From Candidatus Delongbacteria bacterium (GTDB lineage: Bacteria; CAIWAD01; BS150m-G50): a stretch of DNA of 9,520 nucleotides. Position numbers and translations under genes: made by a program. Positions 1-6,942 of this stretch are shown piece by piece (the stretch's first letter is position 1; the number at the start of each line of letters is the position of its first letter). The notes beneath the pieces are model-generated. The model searched no databases. It worked only from the letters and a program-made list of their open reading frames with translations, and was not told where the DNA came from. The stretch spans positions 1 through 9,520 of the forward strand of contig JADHUQ010000089.1 of assembly GCA_016784425.1 (NCBI GenBank), given 5' to 3'.

Positions 1-1029
1 GTTACCAATGCCTGTGAAAATGGGAACAGTGGGTGACAGAAAACTGAGAGCGCTTTTAAAGGAACGCAGTTGCCTCCGGAAAGCGTCCGGTTGATCGCAC
101 CATCCGTTGATCAGGTCCCCGGGAAAGAGGAGCAGATCGGGATCGAGTCGCCAGGCATTGGCTGCCAGCTGGCTCAAAACGGCATGGTTGACCCCCTCGA
201 CCGCGTGAGTACCGGCTCCGACCCCGGCACGGGAATCAGACATCAGGATGGCGCGAAAGGGTTCACCCGCACCAGGTAATGGGGGGGTGGTAAAGGTGTA
301 TTCCCGACTTAGGATCGTCTCGTCCGGGGCATTGAGTTCCACTCTGTAGACATAAGTCGTTTGAGGAGGCAAACCTGGCAGCTTTACTTCATGGCGTCGC
401 TGGCCCTGCTGTGATACAAATGGTTCTACTCCTGCGACCAGCACCCTGGCATCCACCGGGCGATCCGCGGCGAAGGAAATCACCGGCAGCGGCAAACCCG
501 CTTCAACCACGCAACTGTAAAATGGGGGGGCCACCAGGGTTACAGTTCGCTGGAAAAGGCCATTCTGTACGCGGAAATGTACTGTGCGGTGCAGGATCAC
601 TACCTCAGCAGCAGTCTCGTCCCAGATCTCAAACTGCAGAAACAGATCGCCCTCCTGACGCCCACCGAAATCGGCGATATCGTTGGGGTAGTGAGTCAGC
701 GAGGCCAGATTCAACTCCGTTGCTCCATCCTGCAAGCGGGGACCCCGGCGCAAGCGTGGACGGGGGGGATTGGCCTCCAGTTCCCAGGAGCCGTAGTAGA
801 TCCTGCCCTCCAACTGTGGTGGTAAATGTACCAGCAGACCACTGACAGTACCCTGCTTTAAAATGCAGCGGTTGATATCGAACAGATCGCTGTATTGTAA
901 TTCGATTTCACCAGCTGGTCGCAACCGCAGTTCTGGCGGCAGCGTGACGTCACGCCCCAGCAGTTGTGCAGTTGCAGCCTGCGTGGTAAACCCTGTCAGC
1001 AGGAGGAGTAACAGACTGGTTCTGAACAT
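1..1029 (-). CDS. Secreted metallophosphoesterase with Fn3-like domain (C-terminus beyond window)
   Basis: An uninterrupted frame of 343 codons runs from the ATG at 1029 to the left edge, with no stop, so the 3' part of the gene is missing. The start is supported by a GGAG Shine-Dalgarno about 7 nt upstream. Residues 1-21 form a signal peptide (Lys/Arg-poor, but with a run of Leu and an A-T-A-type end), so export to the periplasm or surface is expected. Residues about 22-160 are a beta-rich region I do not recognise. Residues about 165-250 resemble a fibronectin-III-like domain ending in an E-Y-T-F-T-T-P strand, as in purple-acid-phosphatase-like enzymes. The calcineurin-like phosphoesterase domain then begins: M-S-D-S-R at 263-267, G-D-L-I at 304-307, and G-I-G-N at 340-343, which is probably the start of the GN(H/D) motif. 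The first motif reads D-S-R rather than the usual D-x-H. Substrate unknown. It lies 87 bp downstream of the previous gene, past a stem-loop, so it may or may not share that transcript. Confidence 0.85.
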   Translation of the reverse strand, partial: MFRTSLLLLLLTGFTTQAATAQLLGRDVTLPPELRLRPAGEIELQYSDLFDINRCILKQGTVSGLLVHLPPQLEGRIYYGSWELEANPPRPRLRRGPRLQDGATELNLASLTHYPNDIADFGGRQEGDLFLQFEIWDETAAEVVILHRTVHFRVQNGLFQRTVTLVAPPFYSCVVEAGLPLPVISFAADRPVDARVLVAGVEPFVSQQGQRRHEVKLPGLPPQTTYVYRVELNAPDETILSREYTFTTPPLPGAGEPFRAILMSDSRAGVGAGTHAVEGVNHAVLSQLAANAWRLDPDLLLFPGDLINGWCDQPDAFRRQLRSFKSALSFLSPTVPIFTGIGN

Positions 1030-1092
1030 GAAAGATCTCCACGGTTGTGAGGTTTGTAATGGTAAACGCTGAACAGCACCCCTGCAGAAGCT

Positions 1093-1113
1093 GCCGGAGG
1101 GCTGGCCTCCGGC
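1093..1113 (-). terminator. Strong GC-rich stem-loop without U-tract
   Basis: A perfect 8-bp stem (GCCGGAGG pairing with CCTCCGGC) encloses a 5-nt loop and starts 3 nt after the stop codon of the 189-residue gene. No T-run follows on either strand, so it is not a standard intrinsic terminator. It may be a weak or Rho-assisted terminator, or a 3'-end stabiliser separating the operon from the phosphoesterase gene. The structure is plain in the sequence; its role is inferred. Confidence 0.5.
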
Positions 1114-1116
1114 GCA

Positions 1117-1686
1117 CTATTCGGCGACGACCTGCAGTTTTTTGAAGCAGCTGCGCATAACCTGATTGGCATATTTCTGGTAGAGTTCGCGGGGATCCTC
1201 AGCCTGTATCTGGATCAGGACATTGAAGAAAGTATTCTCTTCCCGCTCCAGCGCTATGCGGACTCGTGATTGTGATACAGCCGCCAGATATGCCGCCGGC
1301 AGATTATACTCCAGATTCAGATCCAGCGCGATACCGCACTCCAGTTGTGCCACATGGTTTATCAGCTCGTTGCGGGGCAGTCCGGTCATCCGGCTGAAAT
1401 CCTTCTCATGGTAAATAACTGCGTCTTTGATCAGCCCGCGATCAAGCCAGGTTTTGTAGATCTCATTGACAAAGGTGTGTATGCGGAGTGAAGCGGCCTG
1501 TTCGTGAAGCTGCGACAGGACGTAATTGGCCTGCTCGAATTGATGTGCTTCCCTCGGCATCAGTACCAGCAGCGCGGTGGCGTTAGATATTTCGTAGGAA
1601 ATGGCGACAGGTTCCTCCGCGGCTACCCGTCGCGCGTGCAGACGGGCCAACAGCGAGGCGGTCTTGTATTTAATCCCCTTCTTCAT
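1117..1686 (-). CDS. Conserved-looking hypothetical protein, 189 aa, coupled to corC
   Basis: I do not recognise this protein with confidence. The ATG at 1686 is preferred because GGAAG lies 6 nt upstream. It overlaps the end of corC by 17 bp, which suggests translational coupling; an in-frame upstream start at 1716 would lengthen the overlap and lacks support. There is no signal peptide or clear membrane segment, so it is probably cytosolic. The first 20 residues are very basic. Residues about 26-80 look like an alternating strand and helix (A-L-L-V-L-M-P, then a long helix). Residues 112-145 carry an acidic-strand pattern (G-I-A-L-D-L-N-L) followed by A-A-Y-L-A-A-V-S and R-V-R-I-A. That pattern loosely recalls the N-terminal Rossmann half of GT9 (heptosyltransferase-like) proteins, but no C-terminal nucleotide-sugar-binding half is present. 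The likeness is an inference from shape only; function is unknown. It is the last gene of the phoH operon. Confidence 0.75.
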   Translation of the reverse strand: MKKGIKYKTASLLARLHARRVAAEEPVAISYEISNATALLVLMPREAHQFEQANYVLSQLHEQAASLRIHTFVNEIYKTWLDRGLIKDAVIYHEKDFSRMTGLPRNELINHVAQLECGIALDLNLEYNLPAAYLAAVSQSRVRIALEREENTFFNVLIQIQAEDPRELYQKYANQVMRSCFKKLQVVAE

Positions 1687-2956
1687 CGGTCGCTTCCGTT
1701 GCAGGTGTTTTCTCAACCTTGATCAGGCCGAGCCGGTGTCCTTCCATGGTCAGTACAGTAAAACGATAACCGACCGAATCAAAGTGATTAGCAACTTCCG
1801 GCACTTCACCGGCGATATCGAAGATGAAACCGCCCAGGGTTTCATAGTCACTACTGTCGTCCAGCAGATCCTCATCGAACATCTCGTTCAGGTCGGAAAT
1901 ACTCAGGCGGGCGTCGATCAGGTAGGTGCCGTCACCCATTTTGCGGAAAAGGGTACCTTCCGAATCAAACTCGTCCTGGATCTCGCCGACGATCTCCTCG
2001 ATGATATCCTCCAGCGTGACAATACCTGCAGTACCACCGTACTCGTCGACGACAACCGCCATATGAATTTTCTGCTGCTGAAAGTCACGCAGCAGGTCAT
2101 CTATCTGTTTACTGTCCGGTGCGAAGTACGGCTCCCGCAACATGGTCGCCATGGAGAAGTCGGAGGTATCCCGCAACAGGTAGGGAATCAGATCCTTGGC
2201 GTAGAGAATACCAATGATGTTGTCCATTTTCTCCCTGAATACCGGAATACGGGAGTGCCCGTTACTGGTAACCACACGAACCAGCTCATCGAAACTGGTG
2301 GTCTCGATTACTGCGATTACATCGATGCGGGGGATCATGATCTCCCTGACCTGTGTGCGACCGAATTCAAAGATTGAGGAGATCATCTCTTTCTCCTCCT
2401 CTTCGAGAGCACCCTGCTCTTCCCCCACCTCTACCAGTGTTTTCAGTTCGCTTTCCGAAAGATGAATCCGTCCCCTTTTCCCGACCTGGCGTACCAATCC
2501 CCCCATCATCAGTTCCAGGGGGCGGATTACCGGCCAGAAAAGCAGCATAAAGAGTTGTAAAGGGGCCGCCACAACCCGGGTGAAGCGAAGATGGTTCTTG
2601 ACGGCGATCACCTTGGGGGTTATCTCGCTAAGGATCAGAATCACAAAAGTGACAATGATGATATCGACTATCAGCGCGAGTAGTGGTGAGACAGCCTTTC
2701 CAACTATAATCGTGTGGGTGATCATCGCTGCGATCGTGGCAATGGCGATGTTCACCAGGTTATTGCCGAGGAGAATGGAGATCAGCAATCGCTCTGGTCT
2801 TTCGAGCAACAATGTGATACGCTGTGAGGTTGCGTCGTTTTCTTCAGCGAGGTTTTTCAACTCCAGCCTGGTCAGGCTGAAGAAGGCGGTTTCCGAACCG
2901 CTGAAAAATGCTGACAGCAGCAGCAAAACCAGCAGGATAACATTTTGCGTAATCAT
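1670..2956 (-). CDS. CorC/HlyC (CNNM) family membrane protein with CBS pair
   Basis: This 428-residue protein belongs to the CNNM/CorC family of membrane proteins associated with Mg2+/Co2+ efflux or homeostasis. Residues about 1-150 form the DUF21/CNNM membrane domain. The hallmark S-G-S-E-T-A-F-F-S-L lies at 19-28, with further hydrophobic segments near 60-80, 88-110 and 128-145. An acidic, Glu-rich linker (about 165-192) leads to a CBS pair at about 203-325 (R-E-I-M-I-P-R, then V-V-V-D-E-Y-G-G-T-A-G-I-V-T-L-E-D at 301-317). The small C-terminal CorC_HlyC domain is at about 340-415 (E-T-L-G-G-F at 372-377). The start at 2956 shares its A with the ybeY stop (TGATG), a coupling arrangement, and gives the usual short N-terminus. 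An in-frame GTG at 2971 would add five residues and lacks a ribosome site. CBS domains in this family bind adenine nucleotides. Transport direction is not settled for the family, so I give no stricter call. Confidence 0.93.
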   Translation of the reverse strand: MITQNVILLVLLLLSAFFSGSETAFFSLTRLELKNLAEENDATSQRITLLLERPERLLISILLGNNLVNIAIATIAAMITHTIIVGKAVSPLLALIVDIIIVTFVILILSEITPKVIAVKNHLRFTRVVAAPLQLFMLLFWPVIRPLELMMGGLVRQVGKRGRIHLSESELKTLVEVGEEQGALEEEEKEMISSIFEFGRTQVREIMIPRIDVIAVIETTSFDELVRVVTSNGHSRIPVFREKMDNIIGILYAKDLIPYLLRDTSDFSMATMLREPYFAPDSKQIDDLLRDFQQQKIHMAVVVDEYGGTAGIVTLEDIIEEIVGEIQDEFDSEGTLFRKMGDGTYLIDARLSISDLNEMFDEDLLDDSSDYETLGGFIFDIAGEVPEVANHFDSVGYRFTVLTMEGHRLGLIKVEKTPATEATDEEGD

Positions 2957-3405
2957 CAGCCTTTGATCCACTTACATACAGTTTTGAGTTGCCCGATCTC
3001 CGCCAGCAGACTGTCTTCACGGCGATGCATCGATCCACGCCGCCCGGGTGTGTCGTCGCTGTAGCCGGTCAGGTGCAGCAATCCATGTATCACCAGCCGG
3101 GCCAACTCATTGTTGGAAGAGACCTTATATTCCACAGCCTGCTTGCGGGCTTGTTCGCTTGAAATAAAAAGGTCCGCACTTACCGGATTGTCATCGTATT
3201 GAAAGGTGATGACATCAGTGGGACCCTTGTGGTTGAGGTATTGCTCATTCAGCTGGGAAATCTCTCTGTTATCAACGACAACAATGTTGACGACCGCCTC
3301 TTTCACCCCTTGTCGTTCCAGCACCTTCCGACCGATTCGGGCCAGCAGCGCCCGATTGACAGGTTGGCTGGATTCGTTATGAACTTCAAACTTTCTCTGT
3401 AACAT
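2956..3405 (-). CDS. ybeY: Endoribonuclease YbeY (rRNA maturation factor)
   Basis: This 149-residue protein is a full-length YbeY, the metal-dependent RNase used in 16S rRNA 3'-end maturation and 70S ribosome quality control in the cytosol. The conserved T-D-V-I-T-F strand is at 63-68, and the metal motif H-G-L-L-H-L-T-G-Y-S-D is at 107-117. The first two ligands, H107 and H111, are present. The third position, usually His in the E. coli type (H-x3-H-x5-H), is Asp117. A Met (M126) and acidic residues follow, as in the family. From memory, the T-D-x-I-T-F and G-Y-x-D forms also occur in YbeY of Bacteroidetes and some other phyla, so this is a lineage variant rather than damage. The start lies 15 bp after the 7TM-HD gene stop with AGGA upstream, and the end overlaps the corC start. 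Context with phoH is the classic ybeY neighbourhood. Confidence 0.95.
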   Translation of the reverse strand: MLQRKFEVHNESSQPVNRALLARIGRKVLERQGVKEAVVNIVVVDNREISQLNEQYLNHKGPTDVITFQYDDNPVSADLFISSEQARKQAVEYKVSSNNELARLVIHGLLHLTGYSDDTPGRRGSMHRREDSLLAEIGQLKTVCKWIKG

Positions 3406-3420
3406 AGTGGCTATCCTGCG

Positions 3421-5547
3421 TCAGTTACCGGTGGTGGTCGGTTTTGCTTTCTTGATTTCAACCAGCGCAGTGACAAATGCATCACGAATGCCACGCAGGT
3501 CCCTGATTGAAAGCAGGGATCCGTCCAACTGGCCGCTACTGACCTTGTCCTGTATCACGATATCGACCAGCTGCTCGATCTCTTCGATTGAGGTCATCTG
3601 CTGACGCAAAACCGCCCCCCCGACAGAGTCGGCCAGCATGACAATGGATGACTCCGCCGTTTGTGGCAGCTCCCCGGGATAACGGAATTCGGTGAGGTGT
3701 ATCTCATTATCCGCACTTTCGGTACGGGCCCGCACCACCAGATGATCCAGACAGGCAATCCCATGGTGTTGCCGGATCATATCAACAATTACGCCGGGCA
3801 GATGGTTCTGTCTGGCCATGGAGACACCTGCCAGCAGATGCTTTCGTATCACCGGAGCCAGTTCTATCGCAGGTGGATCTGGCTGATCAATTCGATTTTC
3901 CTTGAAACTCTCTGCGCTGAGTGTTTTACCGAGATCCCGGAAATAGGCACCGGCTCTGGTCAGCAGCGGATTGGCGCCGATTCCGAGTGCGGCCGCTTCA
4001 GCCAGTTTACCGACCTTGATGGTCCGTTGGAAAGTTCCGGGTGCAGCCAGGGCCAGTTTACGCAGAAGCGGATGATCGAGACGTCCCAGTTTGAGCAGCT
4101 GCAGATCGCTGGTCACGCCAAAGATCAGCCTGAGCAGCCAGAGCAGCAACAGGGCCAGAATCGGCGTGGCAATAGAGTTTATCACAGCGGTAAGCAGCTC
4201 CTGTTCCACTTCCCTGGTCATAGTAAAATTAGCCAGGTTCAGACCGATGTTGGCGATGATAAATGCCAGCAGCAGCGCCAGGGTGGTTGCGAGTAGACGG
4301 CTGCGGCGCTGGAGGCTGCGGACAGTCCAGGCGGCTACAACCCCACTGAAGATGGCAACCAGCAGATAAGTGAAGTCATTACCGTAAATGGAGCCGGCCA
4401 GCAGCGCCATCAGGGTCAACAGGAAAAGCGCGACTCGGAGATCGAAAACCAGGGTCAACAAAACCCCCAGCAACGGTATGGGTGTGGCGTAGACACCAAG
4501 ATCAAAGGAGAATTCCATCCGCACAACTGCCAGAATCAGCAGGAGTACGATTAACAGAGCCGACATGTAACGCAGATTACTGAAAATAAGGGGACGGGAA
4601 GTATAGAGATAGACAGTCATCAACCCCACGAAAATCAGAGTTAACAGAAGGCGTCCCAGCAGAGACCAATCCTCGTTGCCGCTGTATTGTTGTCTGGAAG
4701 CCAGTTTCAAGCCCAGGCTGCGGATCTTGCTCATCGCCTCCGGGGTAATTCTTTCATGGCGATCGACGATCAGTTCCCCGCTCTGCACAAAACCGCGGGC
4801 GATAGGTACCCGGTTGACCGCCTCTATCACCAATCGTTCAGTCTCAGCACTATTGTAGTAAATATTGGGTTGCAGCAACTGCCGCAAAGTCTCGATACCG
4901 ATACGAAATCCGACAGGGTGTTCCAATTGCTGGTACTGTTTTTCCAGGCGTTCCAGTATCTGCGAATAAAGATCTTCCATACTGACCAGACTGGTCGTCG
5001 GCACGATCCGCTCAATTGCACCCCGGACGACATTGATCTGCTGGTAATCCTCCAGGCGAGCCATATCGGTCGTGCTGATGATAAACTGTCCGGCCAGGGC
5101 GTTGAGTACTCGCTGCAGCTGTTGCCGCAGGTGGATGAGTCCATCCAGATCCATGGTTTCAAGACCGGTCAGGTCAATATCCAATGGCAGCCGGGTGGGA
5201 GCAACAGTAGCGGTTGTATCCTCCAGCCGGTTGAACATCTGCTCCAGAGTTCCCCGATAGTAATTCGCCAGGGTATCCTGGGCATTGAATATCGGATTGA
5301 TCGTCATCCGTACCGCTTCCCGGTCGCGCCGAATCTGGTCCTGACTTTTCAGTACTTCAAAATCGACCGGTGCTTTAATCGCAACCTGACTGACATCACC
5401 CACATGCAAATCTGTGTATTTGAAGCTGCGCCCGGCCGGGTAGAGCAGCGAAACCAGCAGGGAGAAAACCAGCAGAAGAATCAATTGCAGGTAGTTTTCC
5501 CTGATAAAAGCGCTACCGGTATGCCAGCAGTTTTTAATCCAGGCCAT
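3421..5547 (-). CDS. 7TM-HD (PgpH/YqfF-like) membrane protein with degenerate HD metal site
   Basis: This protein of about 708 residues has the architecture of PgpH, a cyclic-di-AMP phosphodiesterase of the inner membrane. TM1 is at about 19-37, followed by an extracytoplasmic 7TMR-HDED domain at about 45-290. A bundle of hydrophobic segments (7TM) spans about 295-480, and a cytosolic HD domain spans about 495-660. In the HD domain the conserved H-H after A-P-G-T-Y is Q507-R508, and the H of the HD pair is R537, while D538 remains. H570, H594-H595 and D640 are kept. By family knowledge this removes two ligands of one metal ion and leaves the other site (D538, H570, H594, H595) formally complete. 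It may be inactive, mono-metallic or a nucleotide sensor. The ATG at 5547 is preferred (GGGAAG 4 nt upstream, 14-bp overlap with phoH); an in-frame ATG at 5571 has no ribosome site. Confidence 0.92.
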   Translation of the reverse strand: MAWIKNCWHTGSAFIRENYLQLILLLVFSLLVSLLYPAGRSFKYTDLHVGDVSQVAIKAPVDFEVLKSQDQIRRDREAVRMTINPIFNAQDTLANYYRGTLEQMFNRLEDTTATVAPTRLPLDIDLTGLETMDLDGLIHLRQQLQRVLNALAGQFIISTTDMARLEDYQQINVVRGAIERIVPTTSLVSMEDLYSQILERLEKQYQQLEHPVGFRIGIETLRQLLQPNIYYNSAETERLVIEAVNRVPIARGFVQSGELIVDRHERITPEAMSKIRSLGLKLASRQQYSGNEDWSLLGRLLLTLIFVGLMTVYLYTSRPLIFSNLRYMSALLIVLLLILAVVRMEFSFDLGVYATPIPLLGVLLTLVFDLRVALFLLTLMALLAGSIYGNDFTYLLVAIFSGVVAAWTVRSLQRRSRLLATTLALLLAFIIANIGLNLANFTMTREVEQELLTAVINSIATPILALLLLWLLRLIFGVTSDLQLLKLGRLDHPLLRKLALAAPGTFQRTIKVGKLAEAAALGIGANPLLTRAGAYFRDLGKTLSAESFKENRIDQPDPPAIELAPVIRKHLLAGVSMARQNHLPGVIVDMIRQHHGIACLDHLVVRARTESADNEIHLTEFRYPGELPQTAESSIVMLADSVGGAVLRQQMTSIEEIEQLVDIVIQDKVSSGQLDGSLLSIRDLRGIRDAFVTALVEIKKAKPTTTGN

Positions 5548-6502
5548 TGCTCTTCCCGTCGTTTTGCTCATAGGCGTCGATGATATCCCGTACCAGCCGA
5601 TGACGCACTACATCCTCGCGACCCAGTGTAACGAAACCGATGCCCTCGATGTCGCCACAGATTTCACGAGCCGCCAGCAGCCCGCTCCGGGTTTGTACTG
5701 GCAGGTCCACCTGGGTGACATCACCGGTAATGATCGCGTGTGAGCCTACCCCCAGGCGTGTCAGAAACATCTTCATCTGGTTGGAGGTAGTGTTCTGGGC
5801 TTCGTCGAGAATGATAAAGGCGTTGTTCAGCGTGCGTCCCCGCATGTAACCCAGGGGGCAGATTTCAATTATGTCCCCATCAAGCAGCCGCTTCATACGG
5901 GTACCTTCCAGCATGTCAAACAGGGAATCGTAGAGGGGACGCAGGTAGGGATCGATTTTCATCTTGAGATCACCCGGCAGATAACCCAGGTTCTCACCCG
6001 CTTCCACGGCGGGACGGGAGAGAATCACCCGCTCCACTTCGCGGTTGAGCAGGTGCTGCAAGGCGATGGCAACGGCGAGATAGGTTTTACCGGTGCCTGC
6101 CGGTCCGATGGCGAAGGTGATATCCTTGCGACGGGAGAGTTGATAGAGCTCTTCCTGGCCGTGTGTCTTACAGCGGATCTGACATTTGGGGGTTTGCAGA
6201 ATGGTGGCAAGCTGCTCGTACTGGGGACTGCCGTCCAGCAGCATGGCCTGGCGAATAATCTCCAGGTCCTCACGGTCCAGCTTTCCGTTGAGGCGAACAG
6301 CATTAACACACTCACGCAGAAAAGCGGCCAGCTTGTCAGGATACTGCTGGCAGCTGGCTATGCGTAGTTCGTTGTCACGCAGGACTATCCTGGCTTGGAA
6401 GAGTTCCTGGATATATTGAAGATTAAGGTCACCCGCTCCGAGAAAATCAGCCGGATCGACCGAGCCGTGAAGCGGGACGGTACTATCGTCATCAAATGCC
6501 AT
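5534..6502 (-). CDS. PhoH family ATPase (PhoH-like protein)
   Basis: This 322-residue protein is a typical-length PhoH/PhoL, a cytosolic P-loop NTPase that usually sits beside ybeY and is associated with RNA metabolism; its precise substrate is not settled. Residues about 25-110 form the N-terminal part typical of PhoL-type proteins. The ATPase core shows Walker A G-P-A-G-T-G-K-T at 133-140, S-R-P-A-V-E-A-G-E at 162-170, Y-M-R-G-R-T at 219-224, Walker B F-I-I-L-D-E-A-Q-N at 229-237, and the T-G-D-V-T-Q-V-D-L-P sensor segment at 259-268. All key residues are present. The ATG at 6502 has a modest GGGA site 5 nt upstream. A promoter-like pair lies just ahead (6520-6548), so phoH is probably the first gene of the operon. 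Its 3' end overlaps the 7TM-HD gene by 14 bp. Confidence 0.96.
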   Translation of the reverse strand: MAFDDDSTVPLHGSVDPADFLGAGDLNLQYIQELFQARIVLRDNELRIASCQQYPDKLAAFLRECVNAVRLNGKLDREDLEIIRQAMLLDGSPQYEQLATILQTPKCQIRCKTHGQEELYQLSRRKDITFAIGPAGTGKTYLAVAIALQHLLNREVERVILSRPAVEAGENLGYLPGDLKMKIDPYLRPLYDSLFDMLEGTRMKRLLDGDIIEICPLGYMRGRTLNNAFIILDEAQNTTSNQMKMFLTRLGVGSHAIITGDVTQVDLPVQTRSGLLAAREICGDIEGIGFVTLGREDVVRHRLVRDIIDAYEQNDGKSNGLD

Positions 6503-6519
6503 CAGCGTCCCGATCAGCG

Positions 6520-6548
6520 ATTATACCCCAGCACGATCGCAGGGTAAA
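6520..6548 (-). promoter_or_regulatory. Candidate sigma70-type promoter for the phoH operon
   Basis: A perfect -10 hexamer TATAAT (6525-6520) is preceded, with 17-bp spacing, by TTTACC (6548-6543), which matches four of six bases of the -35 consensus. It sits in the 56-bp gap between the lipoprotein stop and the phoH ATG and would give a leader of only about 10 nt. An imperfect stem-loop (TACCC with GGGTA) overlaps the same bases. The motif match is direct; promoter activity is inferred. Confidence 0.55.
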
Positions 6549-6558
6549 GAGGTAATGC

Positions 6559-6828
6559 CTACTGTCCGGCATTCTTGAGCACCTCATCCCTGGTCTTGGC
6601 TACTTCCTGCAGTTCAGCCCGTTTGGCAGCGAGCTCCTGTTCCAATTGCCGTTGCTCGGCACGCTTCACTTCCAGCTCTCTTTCAGCACCTTCAGCAGCA
6701 GCTTTCTGCTCACTGAGTTGCTTCAGGTCATCGTCCTTGGCGTACTTGGTACAGGCGGTCAGGTTCAACAGGGACAGCAGAAACAGACCAGCCATAATGT
6801 GTACGAAGGTCTTTTTGACAGTGCGCAT
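6559..6828 (-). CDS. Small coiled-coil lipoprotein, 89 aa (Lpp-like in size)
   Basis: The start at 6828 is fixed by a near-perfect AGGAGG 5 nt upstream; the longer open frame to 6972 has no such site and no plausible signal. Residues 1-25 are a lipoprotein signal peptide (K5-K6, then hydrophobic 11-23) with lipobox L-T-A-C, Cys26 being the lipidation site. The +2 residue is Thr and not Asp, so by the E. coli rule outer-membrane sorting is likely. The mature protein of 64 residues is almost entirely a charged, Ala/Glu/Gln/Leu-rich helix (about 33-86) with heptad-like spacing, predicted to form a coiled coil. This recalls Braun lipoprotein in size and design, but the C-terminus is A-G-Q and not the terminal Lys used for peptidoglycan attachment. 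It is therefore more likely an envelope spacer or a partner of an OmpA-like protein. I do not recognise a named family. Confidence 0.85.
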   Translation of the reverse strand: MRTVKKTFVHIMAGLFLLSLLNLTACTKYAKDDDLKQLSEQKAAAEGAERELEVKRAEQRQLEQELAAKRAELQEVAKTRDEVLKNAGQ

Positions 6829-6833
6829 CGTTT

Positions 6834-6839
6834 CCTCCT
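6834..6839 (-). promoter_or_regulatory. Strong Shine-Dalgarno deciding the lipoprotein start
   Basis: AGGAGG lies 5 nt upstream of the ATG at 6828, the best ribosome site in the window. It selects the short lipoprotein reading over the longer open frame and suggests high translation, as expected for an abundant envelope lipoprotein. Confidence 0.85.
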
Positions 6840-6942
6840 GGAATATGGCCAACCGAAGTAGGATGGATGGCCGGTATTGAATCGTGATTTCCTTCAGGGT
6901 TGGCCCAAAATCTGGTAAAGAGTCGAGGACAACCGTTATCCT

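Noticed and set aside
70..845. Plus-strand open frames in the first kilobase
   Set aside because: The minus strand there encodes a continuous 343-residue phosphoesterase with signal peptide and motifs; the plus-strand frames are low-complexity shadows.
1601..2377. Long plus-strand open frame of 258 codons
   Set aside because: It lies opposite the well-supported corC and 189-aa genes and its translation has no recognisable domain; antisense shadow. The same applies to other plus-strand frames such as 4687-5583.
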